Assembly (NCBI GenBank): GCA_963575645.1
Contig: OY754466.1
Span: 19,694,001-19,758,000, forward strand
Length of the DNA: 64,000 bases
Source: Xanthostigma xanthostigma
Lineage: Eukaryota; Arthropoda; Insecta; Raphidioptera; Raphidiidae
Reading direction: 5' to 3'
A model generated the notes under the pieces. That model saw only the letters and a list, made by a program, of their open reading frames with translations. It had not been told where the DNA came from and searched no databases. The translations under genes were made by a program, and so were the position numbers. Shown one piece after another: positions 19,416 through 34,400 of this stretch. Numbering within the stretch: the stretch's first letter is position 1; the number at the start of each line of letters is the position of its first letter.

Positions 19416-22400
19416 ATGGGTAAGGGCTTTCTTAAATAATTAGAATTTATTTACCTAAATGTTTGCATTTCAGTCGTGTTTATTTGTTGTAAATTAAGTC
19501 AAATTTTGTTTTTGTGAATCACGTTTATAAACATTTGACTGACGGAATTTCATTTGTTCTTCAATGTTAATGCCCTCGTCTCATAATATAAGGAGTTGCC
19601 TAACAGCTGATAGTTAAAAAAAAACATGGGAAATTGCACAATTCGCAAATTTTGTTATAATGCGATTCAAATGTGTCAGCTGTAGTATATTGGGAAAACT
19701 CCCTCATTACAAAATATATAATTTTCTTATCTTATGTATTTGTATTATCTAATTACTAACCTACGATTTATTGGTATCAGTCCAGTTTTCATGGAATTTA
19801 ATATATATTTATAAATTGGTGAACTATTTTTAAACAAATTATTTATTCAAATGTAAATAAATCGAACTTCATAAAAATATTAGCAAACAAAACAATTTAA
19901 AATATATAACTTTTAAATATTAAAATCTTTGATTAACGTCTGATTATGGTCCGGGGGCCAGCGACCTATTTAGGTCGTCCATTTCCGCGCGGCTGAAAAA
20001 CTCGCAAAATGCTCAGACAGTAGTACCATATAGCATAGTGGCCGTCAGCTGCACCAGTATCGGTGGAATAGCCTCCCACGCACGGTTAAAAAGATAATAT
20101 TTTTTATATCCAAATCTTTGACAAACGTCTGTTAAGTACATAGGTATCCATGACTACTTATCAAAAAACTGTTCGTTATTAATTTTTCATTAAAATTCGA
20201 TAATTCAAACTCCATTCTATTAGAAAGTAGATATTATACTAATTAATATATATATTTTTTAGATTATTTCGAAACGTCATCTAGTGAAATATTGATTTAT
20301 AATTTATTATTTTTTGTCAATATAGGTATAGTCTGAAAAAAACTAGTCGATAATTTTATTTATTTGAATAATATTTTTTATCATTACCTATCGATTGAAA
20401 ACTTGTCAAAAGATAGTTATTAATGATCTTTCATAAAAAAAAAACGTCAGCTGGCTGTACGATGGTGGATGTTACGTCAGCTGATCATACGAACTTGACG
20501 AAATTAATATGAATTCAGTCATTCCCTATCACATGAAACTTTGTCAAAAGGTAGTTTTTATAATATTTAAAATAAATAAAATCGTCAGCTGCTTGTATAT
20601 TGGGGGAAAGATTGTCAGCTGATACAAAAAAGGGTGTGGTAGAAGAGAAAGTTGGGAACGTCGATATTTTGGCGGTAAAGCTGTAAAGCGTCGATAGCAA
20701 TCGCTATGATACAGTTGAAAATCATTAGGTTGTTCAGGAAGTATTACATCTCTTGCTGCTAAATTATAATTTTTTCGAATAGTGAGTATATTACGGCACT
20801 TGCACAAATCTTGGTTGATTAATTTTAGCGTTGAACTTTTCTTTTGACAAAATACACAAAAATTCCAGCCAATTGGGTGACGGGACCACTTCAAAAATGT
20901 TGACATTTTATTATATTAAAGAATTTCTGATATCGCGCGGGTAATGGATCGTATTCAATATGATATTTGCTATTCGTTGCCATGGTTAGCTACATAATAT
21001 TATGTTCCACGTCATGTAAAAATTAATCTAAGCATGCCGAACTAGTTTATTTCTGACAGATTTATAAAACAAAATAGCGGCTGATTTCTTTATTTTCAAA
21101 ATTTTTCCGAAGCTATAAAGCTACCTATTCCCCCGATAGTGCCGCAGCTGACGGCCACGATGCTACATAGTCCAACTGTCTAAAGCTTTTTACGAGTCTT
21201 TGAGGCATGCGGAAATTGGTAAGAAAAACCTGTTACTGGCCCCCGGACTATTAGTACTCTTCAATAAATAAAATTTTCGATCAATTTTTCAGACAATTAG
21301 GTATATTGACAAAAATTTATTTATAATTATAATTCAATACATTTATGCTTTGGTCCGGATTTGGACCTTCTTCAGAATTGAGCTAAAAAATGTATAAATT
21401 TATTAATAATTAGTTTTTAATAAAATTCGCTATAATTTTTTTTTAATATCGAAATATTAATGAATAAAAATTTTAAGCGATTTTTATTAGAAATTAATTA
21501 TTAATTAATTTTTATATTTTTTAGCTCCATTCTGAAGAAGATCAAAATCTGGACCGAAACGTAAGTGTATTGAATTATAATTATATATTTGTGTCATTAC
21601 TATAATAAATCTTTAAAGGGTGTTAATAGTTTGAATTGTTTTGATATATAGGTAGGTATCATTTGCTTGAAAACATGATTTTAAAGATGTTTTTTTTTTC
21701 ATAGCACGTTTTTGACCTCTTGATTAGGGATTGACTGATAAAATTTTTTTCGCCGATATTGATATACCTATAACAGATTATCGGCCAAAAAGATATTTTA
21801 AACTTTTTGCATGTAAAATTTCTTAAAATCTATAAAAGATGCTGTATATATTATAAAAGTAGGCTTCCTGATTTGTGACCAATAATAGGTATGTTCCAAG
21901 CAGCCAGCAAACGGTAACGAAACCGTCACCGTCATGCGCAGATAAATAAACGTGCACAGTTTTAGCTACTGCCCATGCGGGTGACGGTTTTGTTACCGTT
22001 TGCTAGCTGCTTGGAACATACCTAATATGAAAGGTATTTACTTTTTAATTTTCCGTTAACTTATGAGTTCATAATAGCGCGGAATTAACTCTAATGGTGC
22101 CATAATTTTTCAAATCGGCTAACCCCTCTAAACACGTATCGAAAAAGGTTAAAAAACATAGGTACATGTTGAATTGATAACTTCTTTTTTTCTAATTAAG
22201 TCTGTTAAAAATCAATTCTTATAATTGCTGTATAGACTATATGACGGACAATTTTATTTGTGTTTAATAAAAAAATCTATGAGTTTATCTCTATAGCATA
22301 ATTTATTTGTGAGACAGGTACCTTCCACCAAAATTCGATGAAGTTTTATGTGATAATGATGACCCTTTATGTAATAAAAAATGAAAATATAGCTAGTACT

Positions 22401-25400
22401 TAAATTTTTGATTATTCGCTACTTGGCCAAAGGCAAGATTCAGGCTTTCTTGTTTTTAACGACTTCAAAGAATTTCTTTGATGGTTTACTTACTTTTTTC
22501 TGAGCATTAAAAGAAAAAGTAGTGTTATACCGATATTGCAGTACATATATCGGCCGATACCGATAATCGACCAAAAGACCGACATGGTCGATCACCGATA
22601 TTGATTGGCCGATCCCTATTCTGGATAGTCATTGCTAACTGAAATGTCACAGCCAACACAACGATTCCATTTTTTTTTTCTTTATTTCCAGATTCGTCAG
22701 GTTCTAAGGGCCCCGGCCTGCATGAATTTTTGATCGAAGCAGAACTGCAGCATTATTTCAACGCCATAAAGTAAGTCTGGATTTTTTTCCATTTTTTTTT
22801 TTTAATTTTAATAAATCTTTGGATTTTGACTTATCTTTGATACATGTTGCAGCTGTATATGTATTGCAGCATTATTTAACGTATTTTTAAGGAACTAAAA
22901 ATATTTTACTGAATATGAATGCGCCAAATGAACACGTGATTTGATTATTATACATTTTTTTGTAGGACTGATTTGAAAGTACAGAATACTGCCCAACTCA
23001 AATATGTCACCGAAGAAGATCTTTATCAGTTGGGAATGTCGAAGCCTGAAGTTCGTAGACTCAAAAAATATTTCAACAAGTATTATCCTCAAAATTATTT
23101 GTCGAAATTTAAGAAAATGTTACTTTCGAAAAAAGACGATCAAGTAAGATTATTTGATAATGGAATGGTTAGTATTGTTATTTTGTTGTTTCCATTTTTC
23201 AATTGTTTTGTTATGTTTTTATTATTTGTCTAATCTTACCAGCACTTTTTTTGTTTGTTGCTTTTATTGCAATATTTGATCTGTTTAACATTTTTTCTAA
23301 ATTTCACAATCAGCATCTGCCGCACCGAAGCAAATACTGTTATAAATGTGAAATAAAAAAATTGAATATCAACGTTTTAACAATTTTTTTTGTGTTGTGG
23401 TAACATTGAATGCTTTCGCTATATCGTGCAGTGCTACCAACAGAATATAATGAAAACCAATATTATTTTCAGTCTACTGGTGGGTTCGGCGCTATTGCAG
23501 AGGACCACACCGTGGACAAACCTCCCGTTCGTATCCCCAACAAACATATCATTAGCGCCGAAAGTATCGTTGTCAATAAAGAGCTCGGTATGGGAGAGTT
23601 TGGCGTTGTGCAACAGGGCGTCTGGACCAACGATGGCGACAGGGTAACTATATTAATTTTCTTCTTAAAGTCAGTTTAATTTTAATTCGTACACGCGTGT
23701 AAAAAATTCTATTTTGTTTGTATTTGATATTCAGATCCAAGTGGCCATAAAATGTTTGTCCCGCGAACGAATGCAAAGCAATCCTATAGAGTTCTTAAAG
23801 GAGGCCGCCATCATGCATTCGATTGATCACGAAAATGTGGTTCGCTTGTACGGAGTCGTTTTGGACACGGACAGTCTCATGTTGGTAAGATTGCTTTTTA
23901 TTTACTCTCACTTGATTTTTTTTTTCACGACTTCAATTGCTTCACTTGTTATTTTATTTGTCGACTGTGTGTACAAAAACTTTGACTGGTTTCTGTCCTC
24001 TTTTGTTTACTATGGTTTAACTTTGAAATAATTATTGTGCTCGTTATTTTAGGTTACAGAACTTGCTCCTCTACGATCCCTGCTGGAGTGCCTGAAGGAA
24101 CCGTCATTGAGAGCCAGTTTTCCGGTCCTCACCTTATGTGACTTTACGTTGCAAATATGCGACGGGATGCAGTATTTAGAAGCGAAACGGCTTATTCACA
24201 GGTAAGAAATTTTTATTTCAAAAAATACATAGGCGAATTAATATCTGACAAAAATTTACATCGATTTGATTTGTTTTCTATCAAATTTTTGTACGATAAT
24301 GTAATTCTTTTTAGGGATTTAGCGGCGAGGAATATTTTAGTATTTTCCAAGAACAAAGTAAAAATATCTGACTTCGGTCTGAGTCGAGCCTTGGGACAGG
24401 GGAAGGATTATTATCAAACTAATTTTAATGTTCATCTTAAACTGCCTATTGCCTGGTAAGTGAATTAATATTACTTTAGTTGAGAGATCGAAAATATAAA
24501 AAGCCTCTCGCTTACTAAAAGTTTTTCGAGACATTACGTATTTGTTTTACAGGTGTGCTCCCGAATGCATCAGCTATTTACGATTTACGTCGGCCAGCGA
24601 CGTATGGGCGTACGGCGTAACGCTGTGGGAAATGTTTTCGTATGGCTTTCAGCCGTGGGCTGCGCTCACGGGTCACCAAATACTCGAAGCGATCGACGAA
24701 CCTAATTACCAAGTAAGTAAAACGTATACATGCTGTGCTGTGTCTAGAGAATACAATCCCGGGATCCCGAATCTCAGGATCCCGGCCGTTTTCTGGCCCC
24801 GAAAATCCCGGCATCGTACTTGGCTAATCTAGGGATTTTCGGGATTGCCAAAAACAGATCTAGTTTGCATTCCATAATCTGTTGCGCCTTGACAATAACC
24901 TTGCCTGGATTATATTAATATTATTTATTACATAACGACAAAAACAATCCTTAATTACGCGGTACGATACGTAAGAATATGAAATCTCCAGATCCTGAAG
25001 TACAAGTACAAAATGAATCGGGGTTGGCAAATAGTATTAGATGTGAAATAATCCTGTTCGAAAATGGAGGAGTTCGTAGATATCACTTAGAAACAGCATA
25101 TAAGTATCTATTGTCAATTCCTCCAACAAGCGCAGAACCTGATCGAGCGTTTTTTGGCAATAAACTACGAAGCAGGCTTGGAAGTCAAACATTGGATGCT
25201 TTGATATTTCTGCGATTGTATTTTCCAAATTCTAAATAGTTTTTTTGTGTTGTCTTTTTGATTTCTTGCAAAAGTAAAGTTTTTTTTTATGTCTTTTTTC
25301 TTTTCTTACTATATTGTGATTTGTGTTGTGCAACGATTTTAAAAACATTTTTTTAAGAAATTACTCAAGTTTTTTTCATTTGAGCCCAATTAGAAACCAC

Positions 25401-28400
25401 ATAGTCTAATCCCGGGATTACGCATCAAAAATCCCGTAATCCCGTGATTGAAAAACATTTTCGGGATTGTATTCTCTAGCTGTGTCAAAGTTTTTGGCAT
25501 CAAAATATCAATGGGTGTTATTCATGGTTTGAAACATTTTTTATAATTGATTGGTGCCATCTTTTTCGAACTGTAGAGATTGGAGCAACCGGAATGCTGT
25601 CCAAAAGAGTATTATAGTTTAATGTTGAAATGTTGGCAACATGAACCGAACAAAAGGCCGAGATTCTGTGAGATCATCAATATATTGCCAGAGTGTCGTC
25701 CCGAGCAAGTGCAAGCTGTCATGGCATCGTTCGAGAGTCAAGACGAACCTTCGGTACCGAAACGTGACTTGTTACAGTACCGAATTGGTGATATCATTAC
25801 CGTTCTCGATAAAGGGTATGGCTCATCATATATATTAATACGCTAAGGTTTAAGATGTTTGCCTCCCTTTTTATAAAAAACCACACAATTTCTCCACATA
25901 AATTATATATCATTTTACAGATATTTGCTTGCTCTACTGACATCGACAACTAAAAAATGTATTATTGCTATTGTTTTTGTAAATTAATTAAACTCTGAAC
26001 AACGTCTGCCATCTGACGGCGTAACGTTAACACTTCGATCTGTCATCTGACCATCATATTGTAAATACTGCATACTGCCATCTGACGGGCAACGCTGAAC
26101 AACGCTTTTGCTACTTGCGCCTCTATATGACAATTTTAGTAAAATATTTCTTTTACAACAAAAAGAAGAACGTTATAAGCAGTGTGCAAAATTAGAAACG
26201 AATTGAATACCTGCAATCGTATTTAAAAAATAATTTTGTAAAGTGATAATTATTATACTTATTTAGTGCGAATAATTCGCACAGGTCACGCTAGTTATTT
26301 ATTAATTTATGTCTATGTAATCATTTAGTGAAAGTATCGATTGGATTTTCTGTAGCGCCGATACGGCTATTAAATCTGTATTCGTTTAATTTAACAACTA
26401 ATGATTGATTGTGATACACTGTGTGCAGCTCAAACAACTCGTTATGGAAAGGTGTTCTCGCAAACGGCAAAACCGGGTTGTTCAATCCTGCACATACAGT
26501 GGCGTACATCGGTACCAACTTGCCGACGGCCAATAAACCTGACGCCTTTTCACGAACTGACTCGAAGTATTCAAGCCGTCGAAAGCTGCGTACAGAAATG
26601 ATCAGCTCACCTCAAGGCGACTTCAAACACACAGGTCAGCTTTATAAAGTAGCTCGGTTCTTTTTTGTTTTTCTTATCACGGCACACCATGATCGTTGTT
26701 TTCTTTTTATAAGTTGCTTCTTCTATTTTCTCACAGACTTGTCAAAATTGGGTAATCGTTTGTTTTTGACGAGTATAATTTTCGAGTACAAAAAGTTCTT
26801 TTATGTAATTGTTTTTGAGTTCGTAAAGTTTCGTATTTGTGTGGACAGTGATGTCCTTCGAATTCATATAATTTGTATTGTATTTTATATAATCGAAGAT
26901 ATAATGAAAAATATGAATTTACTCTATTATTGAAAATGTAACAAAAGAAGTATCTACGGACACAAATGTTGTTTTTTTGTTATATTCTATGTTACAAAAT
27001 TGGTCAGTATAATTTTTTTGTTCACTAGTTTTTATTTTTAATTTAATTGGTTCATTTTTCTTGAACAAATAATTCGACAGGACAGTACATTATAATGGGA
27101 TTTATGTTCTTTAATTTTAAGTCATTGTTGATCAAGAGACATAATTTTTTACTATTATTTTATTTGATCAGAGGGAAAGCAGACAACCAATGGTAAGTGC
27201 GTAGTGCAAAGTACAATGTAAGAATAGTTGTGCACTTCTAGTTATTCAAAGGATATGATTGAGTGTTCGATTGTTGTTTTTTTTTTTTGCTTTAAGTGAC
27301 CCTTCAAAAAATATCCCCAAAATTTATCCTTAGGGTAGAAAATCAGATTATTGTACAAAGGTTTAAAATTGTTTACTAAACGGCGTATTATTGCGAATAC
27401 TTGACCTTTGAATGTCATAACAATTGATGTTGATGTTTATTTGTTTTTATATATGGTATCTAACAGTCGGGCCAGCTGTCATATTTGTAAATTAATTGTG
27501 TAGTAAAATGGTTATATAAGCGGAAATAAATAAACGATGTAAACAGGGACGGATTTGCATGTTTTACACACACGGGTCCAAGGAAAATATGCCCTCTGAC
27601 CTCGACCAAAACCATACTGGTTTTCCCACTAAAGGGGACGTCCATTAATTACATGAAGTCAAAATGGAGTCTGACAAAATCTCAGTTAAAAAGAGGGGGG
27701 TCAATGAAAATCTCACGTCAACTTTTTAATTTAGAGAATATATATTATTATTACAGATAACATTTTGTATCATTTTTTTCTTCTTATTTCACAAAAAAAA
27801 AAATTGTACATACATAGAAGACAACAGTATAAACGCTTAGATATTTAGTGGTATGAAGCAAAGTACATGAACGTATTAAATAAATTGAATTATTTATAAA
27901 AAAATTTTCATGTGGCCCACGCCTAAATTCGTCCCTTGATGTAAATAATATATAAACAAGCGACAGGTCTGCATGAACGGTGTAATATATTGGACAGCTG
28001 ACACGATTTGATTAGTTTCGATTGTAACCGCAAGATAGCTGTAAAAACCAACTATGGCTAGAAAATTTTTATTTTGTCTTTCCTTACAGGAAAACGTTTT
28101 ATAAAAAAATCGAAGCTTGACATTGTCTTGATTAAAATGATCCAGTATTTGCAAAGTTTCATTTTTTCATATTGAATTTTGCTGCATTATTTTTATCAGT
28201 TCACAATATTGTCAGATGGTAGAGTGCACTCGATCGTGAAGAGGGCCAAACATTTTTATCGAAAATGAATTCAATGAGTAATTTATACTCTATAATTTTT
28301 TCATTGTAAATTTGTTAAACAGTCGAAACGAAACCAATTCTTCTTTCAAAGACCGACTGTCTTTTATTTTTGGCCCACTTTCTGGTTCATATCTCTACTA

Positions 28401-31400
28401 TTGCTTTAATATTTTTACATGCAATGTGTTTGCATGTAATATGTTCATTAAAATCGTTACTTGAATTTATTAGAAGTTACAGAACCTCATTTTCGGGATG
28501 AATTGCACAAAAATTTAGTTTTGAATGTGTATAAAACGGGCGCAAGTCTCGATTGTTAACCTACTTTAGCGGAATTTGTTAATACTAGCAAAGTGCCTTA
28601 ATAATACATTCATTATAAGTATTCGATATTTAAATAAACTAATATTAACCATCCTCCTATATTCTCAACAAATTCGTCTAACAATATTACAATTGTTTAT
28701 AGTATGCATAACATTCAATTGTTTCTAAACATAAATTAAAAATAAAGAATAGTTACTTCTTACCACAACAGTTTTATTAGCGGATGTACATTTCGGAAGC
28801 TACGCTCTTATCTTCAGCAAACACTAAACAAATGTAACATCCGCTAATAAAACTGTTGTGGTAAGAAATAACTATTCTTTATTTTTTATTTTTGTTTCAA
28901 TCACAGTGCTCTTAATATTTGTATATTTCTAAACAATTAAAATTAAAGAACAAAGCAAGCAACGGCGTACATTCGAATGTTTTTGAACAACTGAAATCAT
29001 TCTAGTGTTTTTGTGCAATAGACATCCATATTTTTTGTAATAATGAAGAACAGCTAATATTCTTTTGATAATTCCATTATTTTTTATTGATTTTGATTTT
29101 TTCATATTTTATTCAATGATTTTTTGCATTTGTTTATATTTTGCTTGATAGTTTGTACAGAATTGAAAATAGATGACAAGCAAGATTGACTTTCTGATAT
29201 TTTCCAAATTATAATATTTCCTTTTATTCATATTATGTTACTATATTTTTTCAACGCATGATGTATGTTTTGTTAGCAATTAGGAAATCAAAAAGCAATA
29301 TTAGTTTTTTGATGTTTTTATTAAAATATAAAAATACGTTTTTATGGTAGGAACTTTAACTTCTGACAATAATATTAAAATACGTTATCGTTAAAAAAAA
29401 CGAAATTTACATTTTAAAAGTTTTAAAATAGTAATATTAATAAAAGATATTGAAATAAAATTTCTTAGTGCCGAGTTTTGTTAATTTGCTTTTTCTCTCT
29501 GTTTTTTCGCTGTAGCATCTGTACTATCTTTTGTTTTGTTAAATGTTTGACAGATTGTTGCTACTCTAATGTGTTTTGTTTTGTCAAATCAAGTTCGTTC
29601 ACCGATGTCAAAATAACCTTTGTTGAATTAAGCAAAACAAAAAAAAAAAAGAAAAATATAGGGAAAATAAAAAAATTTTCAAAACGATAGATCATTTAAT
29701 TGAATATGAAACATTTTGCATGTAAAATTATTAGCGCAGCCATAAAAAAACGAAACTATATAGCCCAAGAGAGCCCGTAACACTAAAACCCTATGGATCT
29801 CCGAATAAGCCAGTTCCCGGATATTTGGGAAATTTAAGCCCTGCTTAACAAAAAAACACAATGGTTGACAGGCTGGAGTGGGCCGGGCCGTGAAAAAGGG
29901 GTCACTTCCGGTCACCCAAAAAAAGTATGCAATAAAAAAATTTCATTTAACGACCCACCGGAACCCGCCAACCTATCGAGTTTAAGCATGTTAAGAACGT
30001 AAACTTCAAAATAAAGTAAACAACATTCTATTCGAAGATGCATAGGATAACCGTTTGGGTGACCGGAAGCGACCCCTTTTTCACGGTCCGGCCGACTCCA
30101 GCCTGCCAAACATTGTATTTTTTTTTTTAAGCAGGGTTTAAATTTTCCAAATATCCATGAACTGACCTATTCGGAGACCCATAGGGTTTTAGTGTTACGG
30201 GCTCTCGTGCTAATATTGAATCTTTAGATTTATTATTCTGCCTTCATTTTAAAAAAGTGAATCATTTGGATCAACAGAATAGTTGAATTTGGTTGAATAG
30301 ATTAAATTTTTGGTATTTGTTCTCGAAAGTGAATGTGATTACAATATGTTTTTTCTCTTTCTTTAGGTCATGTCGGTTTGGACGGTGCATATTTTGGAGA
30401 TTTGAGTTTTCTTGGAGGAAATAATAGTTCGGTATGTAATTTTTTCTGTACCGTGATATAGCTCTTTTACCTGGAGCTAATGGCCTTGCTGCCAAAGCCT
30501 CATTAAAAAAATATAGCTCGTGTTCCAAGTACATTTAAATTATTACGATTCATCAATCGGTGACTTAATATTCATTTTTGCGACTTCCCAGCAATATAGT
30601 CATTTGCCGCGCCAGGTGGTGACGCCGTACAAACCTCACGAAGATATGGATCAGCTACCGTTGCTGACAAACAACGCGACGTCCGGTAACGGTATGTCGG
30701 CGAGCAACACTCAGCCTGGAATCGCCACCCCCGATACACCGACTTCGACAAATTTGCACGCGAGCGATCACATAGCTCTTTCTTCGAGGCAATTGCAACA
30801 TTTCGGAACCGGGCCTGTGATGGAACAAATGAACGGCGCCAACAACAACATCAACAGGTCGGTCCGTTGGCAGAATCAGATAGAACCCCTGGTGCAGGGC
30901 GATCACGAATATCATGAGATTAGTGACGAAGAGAATTTGGTCAACGAAAGTCCTAGATTTGAAGTGAGTTGAATCGCTTGTTCATTTGTTAAACATCAAT
31001 TTATTTATTTTTTGTTTTTCTATAACGTTTCATGGCGGTTGAAGAAAATAAATGTCTAAACGTTTTAACAAGGTTTAACGCTTGCGAGATTGATGTTATT
31101 TCATTGAGCTGATCTTCTTTTAGTTAATATTAGTGATGTGCCGGATATCCGTATCCGCGGATATCCGAGGGAGAAGAAAGATCCGTATCCGTTAGTTTTT
31201 GTGCGGATCTTTTACCTTATTAATTTTCAATTCATAGATGAAATTTTATATATATAGGTGATTAGGTAATAATGAAAAACTGTTGAATTCCATTCAGATT
31301 ATTTTTTATTTTTTTAAAATCGTATTTGGCACCTTTATATTGAAAACATTTATCGTAGTGAGTACCATACCAATAGTACATAACTCAAAGGTACTAAAAA

Positions 31401-34400
31401 ACTATCTTTATAACGAGATATTGCACATCGATCTTTGGAAAGAGACAATCTGTTATGAGAGTTAACTCTTTAAGAGGTCAATAACTTTTTCCCATAACAG
31501 ATAGTCTCTTTCCAAAGGTCGATGTGCAATATTTACCGCCGCGTACTCTAAGAAAGTAAAGATCCCTATCCGTATCCGCGGATCTTGAAACCAAAAATCC
31601 GTATTCAGATTCATATCCGCGGATATACATTTTTAACGATCCGGCACATCACTACTTAATATACCTACTTTATTAAAAATATTTTTATGTTTTTCCATAA
31701 GAAAACATTTGATTTTGGACCGTCTTTGTTGGACGAAATGGAAGTGATGTTTCGCAATCTGAACTCGCCAACACCGACAACGCCGAACTCTCCGTTAGAT
31801 CACGATGGCGTGAATAAATGCAACGAACTTCGCGAACTTACGTCTCGTTTGAGCAGCGTAACGCATTCGGCAAAAGGCAAGAAACAAGCGACTGTCAAAC
31901 CAATTTCTGCTGCTGATCAAAAGACGCTCGATTCGGCGATTGCCCTCGCGACGGAAATGACTGCCAGGTCAGTTTTTTTTAGAATTCTGTAACAAAAGAA
32001 AATTGAAATATTTCATTTTTATTTTAACGCCATCGACTGCCAGAGCTAGTTGGGCCTAATACCAATTCGCATTTTCAATTTCCATTTGTTGTTAGGTCTA
32101 TGAACGATTTGGAATCGGAGCCGGCTCCGACGACGCCGGCGTCGCCGAACAAACGCAAATTTAGTTTTCGTTTCCCGTCCGGTGGAGGAAATTCCGACGC
32201 CGACAGCTCTAAAACGGAGAGACGCAATTTTTCAGAAGAGGCTCAGTCCATACCTGATTTACAGGTAAGTCGTCGTTTGTTTTAATCACTCGCGTAATTA
32301 TTTTTTTTTATTTATCGAGATACACATTTTACGTTCATCGAATGAGTCATTTTGCATTTATTCGCTTTCATTCGCAATGCATTATCGGCAAGTCTAAAAT
32401 TATTATATTAAAAACAAAGTTTGACGTTTTAATTAATAATGCGATGTCAAACGTTCTGTTTTAACAATTACCGCCAGAGCGTGCTGATAAAAAATATAAT
32501 TTTGTTCGTACTGCTAATATAATAATAATTACGAATTATTAAGCTAACATCAGTTCAGTACTACAGCTTGTTTATTACAATAAAAGAAGAGACTTTTTGT
32601 TAATATAGTGAAAACAGCCATTTTGTTTTTATTGTAATTAACAAGAAGTGCGTTGTTAATTTTAAAATTCATTTAAAATGTCGGGTGGTGTATTTTGTCT
32701 TCAACGTTTTTAACAGTTGAAACTAACTTGTATTTAAATCTTTACTAATTTTTGGTGATAGTCTTTTAGTGCAGTCGAAGTTGTCAGATTGCTTCAGAAC
32801 ACAGCGTGTAATCTTAGAGCACATTGAGTATTATACTGTGCTCTGCAGAAAGATATTACTATTAAAATGAACATATCGAGTAGAGCTATTCACCGTTTTC
32901 AAGCGCAAGCGTCGTGTCCATGGTTATGATCAGGGTATTCAAAAGTCTCGACTTTTCGACGCAATGATTGACCCAATAACGTCTTTTAATGTTAATTTAG
33001 ATGAAAATATTTTTGACCATTCGGAATTACTGCAATAAACATTAGAACACAATTGCGCTCTATGGAGATGGTGGTTGAAGTACCACGATCGGAAAAAACT
33101 GGTGAAAGTTAACGACAACTGACTGAAAGACTACAAGTCCTACCTCTTTTCATCGTAGAGATATAAGTAACTAGAGTACGCTAGTGCGTATGCTTTCCAT
33201 AAGTGATAGTGTCCTCAATCAGAGAAGAGAGACTGTATAGAAGTTCAATCCTGTGTTATATTTGGTGATCACCCCAAAGCGCAGTTCCCACTCCAATTGT
33301 CAAAATGGCGATGCGGCGCACTCATGCTTCGGAACCGCAACGACAGGTGGCGATAATTAACACCTTAATCATTGCATTTTCATAATTTTTTATTAATTAA
33401 AAAAAAAATTGACAGAAATTGATGAATTTCTTATATTTATTTTCTACGGTGTTTAGATAACCGCTCAAATTTACTTCTGAAGTTGAGAGATGGAAATATA
33501 CATCCCCCACCTCTGTACACCGACATTAAACCTCGATCGTTCTGTCATCTAACAGAAACAAGACAAACTAAAATTTCCGGCCACACTGTTCCATTAGAAA
33601 TAAACTTCTATCCAGTCTCTCTTCTCTGCCTCAGTGAAGAGAGAGAACGCTGCAGAAAACCAGAAGTTTGTTTACTCAAAGCAGTATTGTTTTGCATCAT
33701 TAGTAAGTTACCATAGAGATAAGGAAATGTTCTCTCTCTTAATTGCAGATACTTTAACTACTCTCTCGCGTACTCTATTCCTATTGTAATATTTCTATGC
33801 TTTTCACTTGTCAAAAAGAAAAATGCCTGAAAAATATGAGGAAAGTTGAGGCATGCGCGCAAAAAATTTTCGACTAAGAAAAGGTCTATTTGCTGCAGTA
33901 AATTAAAATAGTATTTCACTTTCTGATTGAAATTACTTTTTGCAATCTGTCAATGTGTGCAAACTGGCAGCTTCGATTCTAATAGAACGTTTAATCGATA
34001 ATAATATTGTTTCATAAAAACATTTTGTATTTTTTCCCCGCTGTTCCTTCATTTTCATTTACTTCATTAATTCATCTTAAGTTTTTATAAAAACGTAACA
34101 AAATTCGCTTTAGCTTAACCATGTCTAGTCTGTTGACTGAATGTATACTAATATAAATTTTCTTTATTAAAAAAAACAACAAAAACCTTTCGTCCTTTCC
34201 ATGTTTTTATTAATTTTTGTTTTGTTTTACTAATACGTAATTTTGTTTGTGGCAATTTGGCACCCGTAGCAACGCTTGCGATCATCTTTGACTTCGCTAG
34301 ACGACTCCCCTTGTTCTTCTCTTAGGTTGCCTTTGTGGGATAGGGCTTCGGCAGAATTTTGTTTTGCTAAATCACGAGAACTTTTAACCAAACCGTTCTT

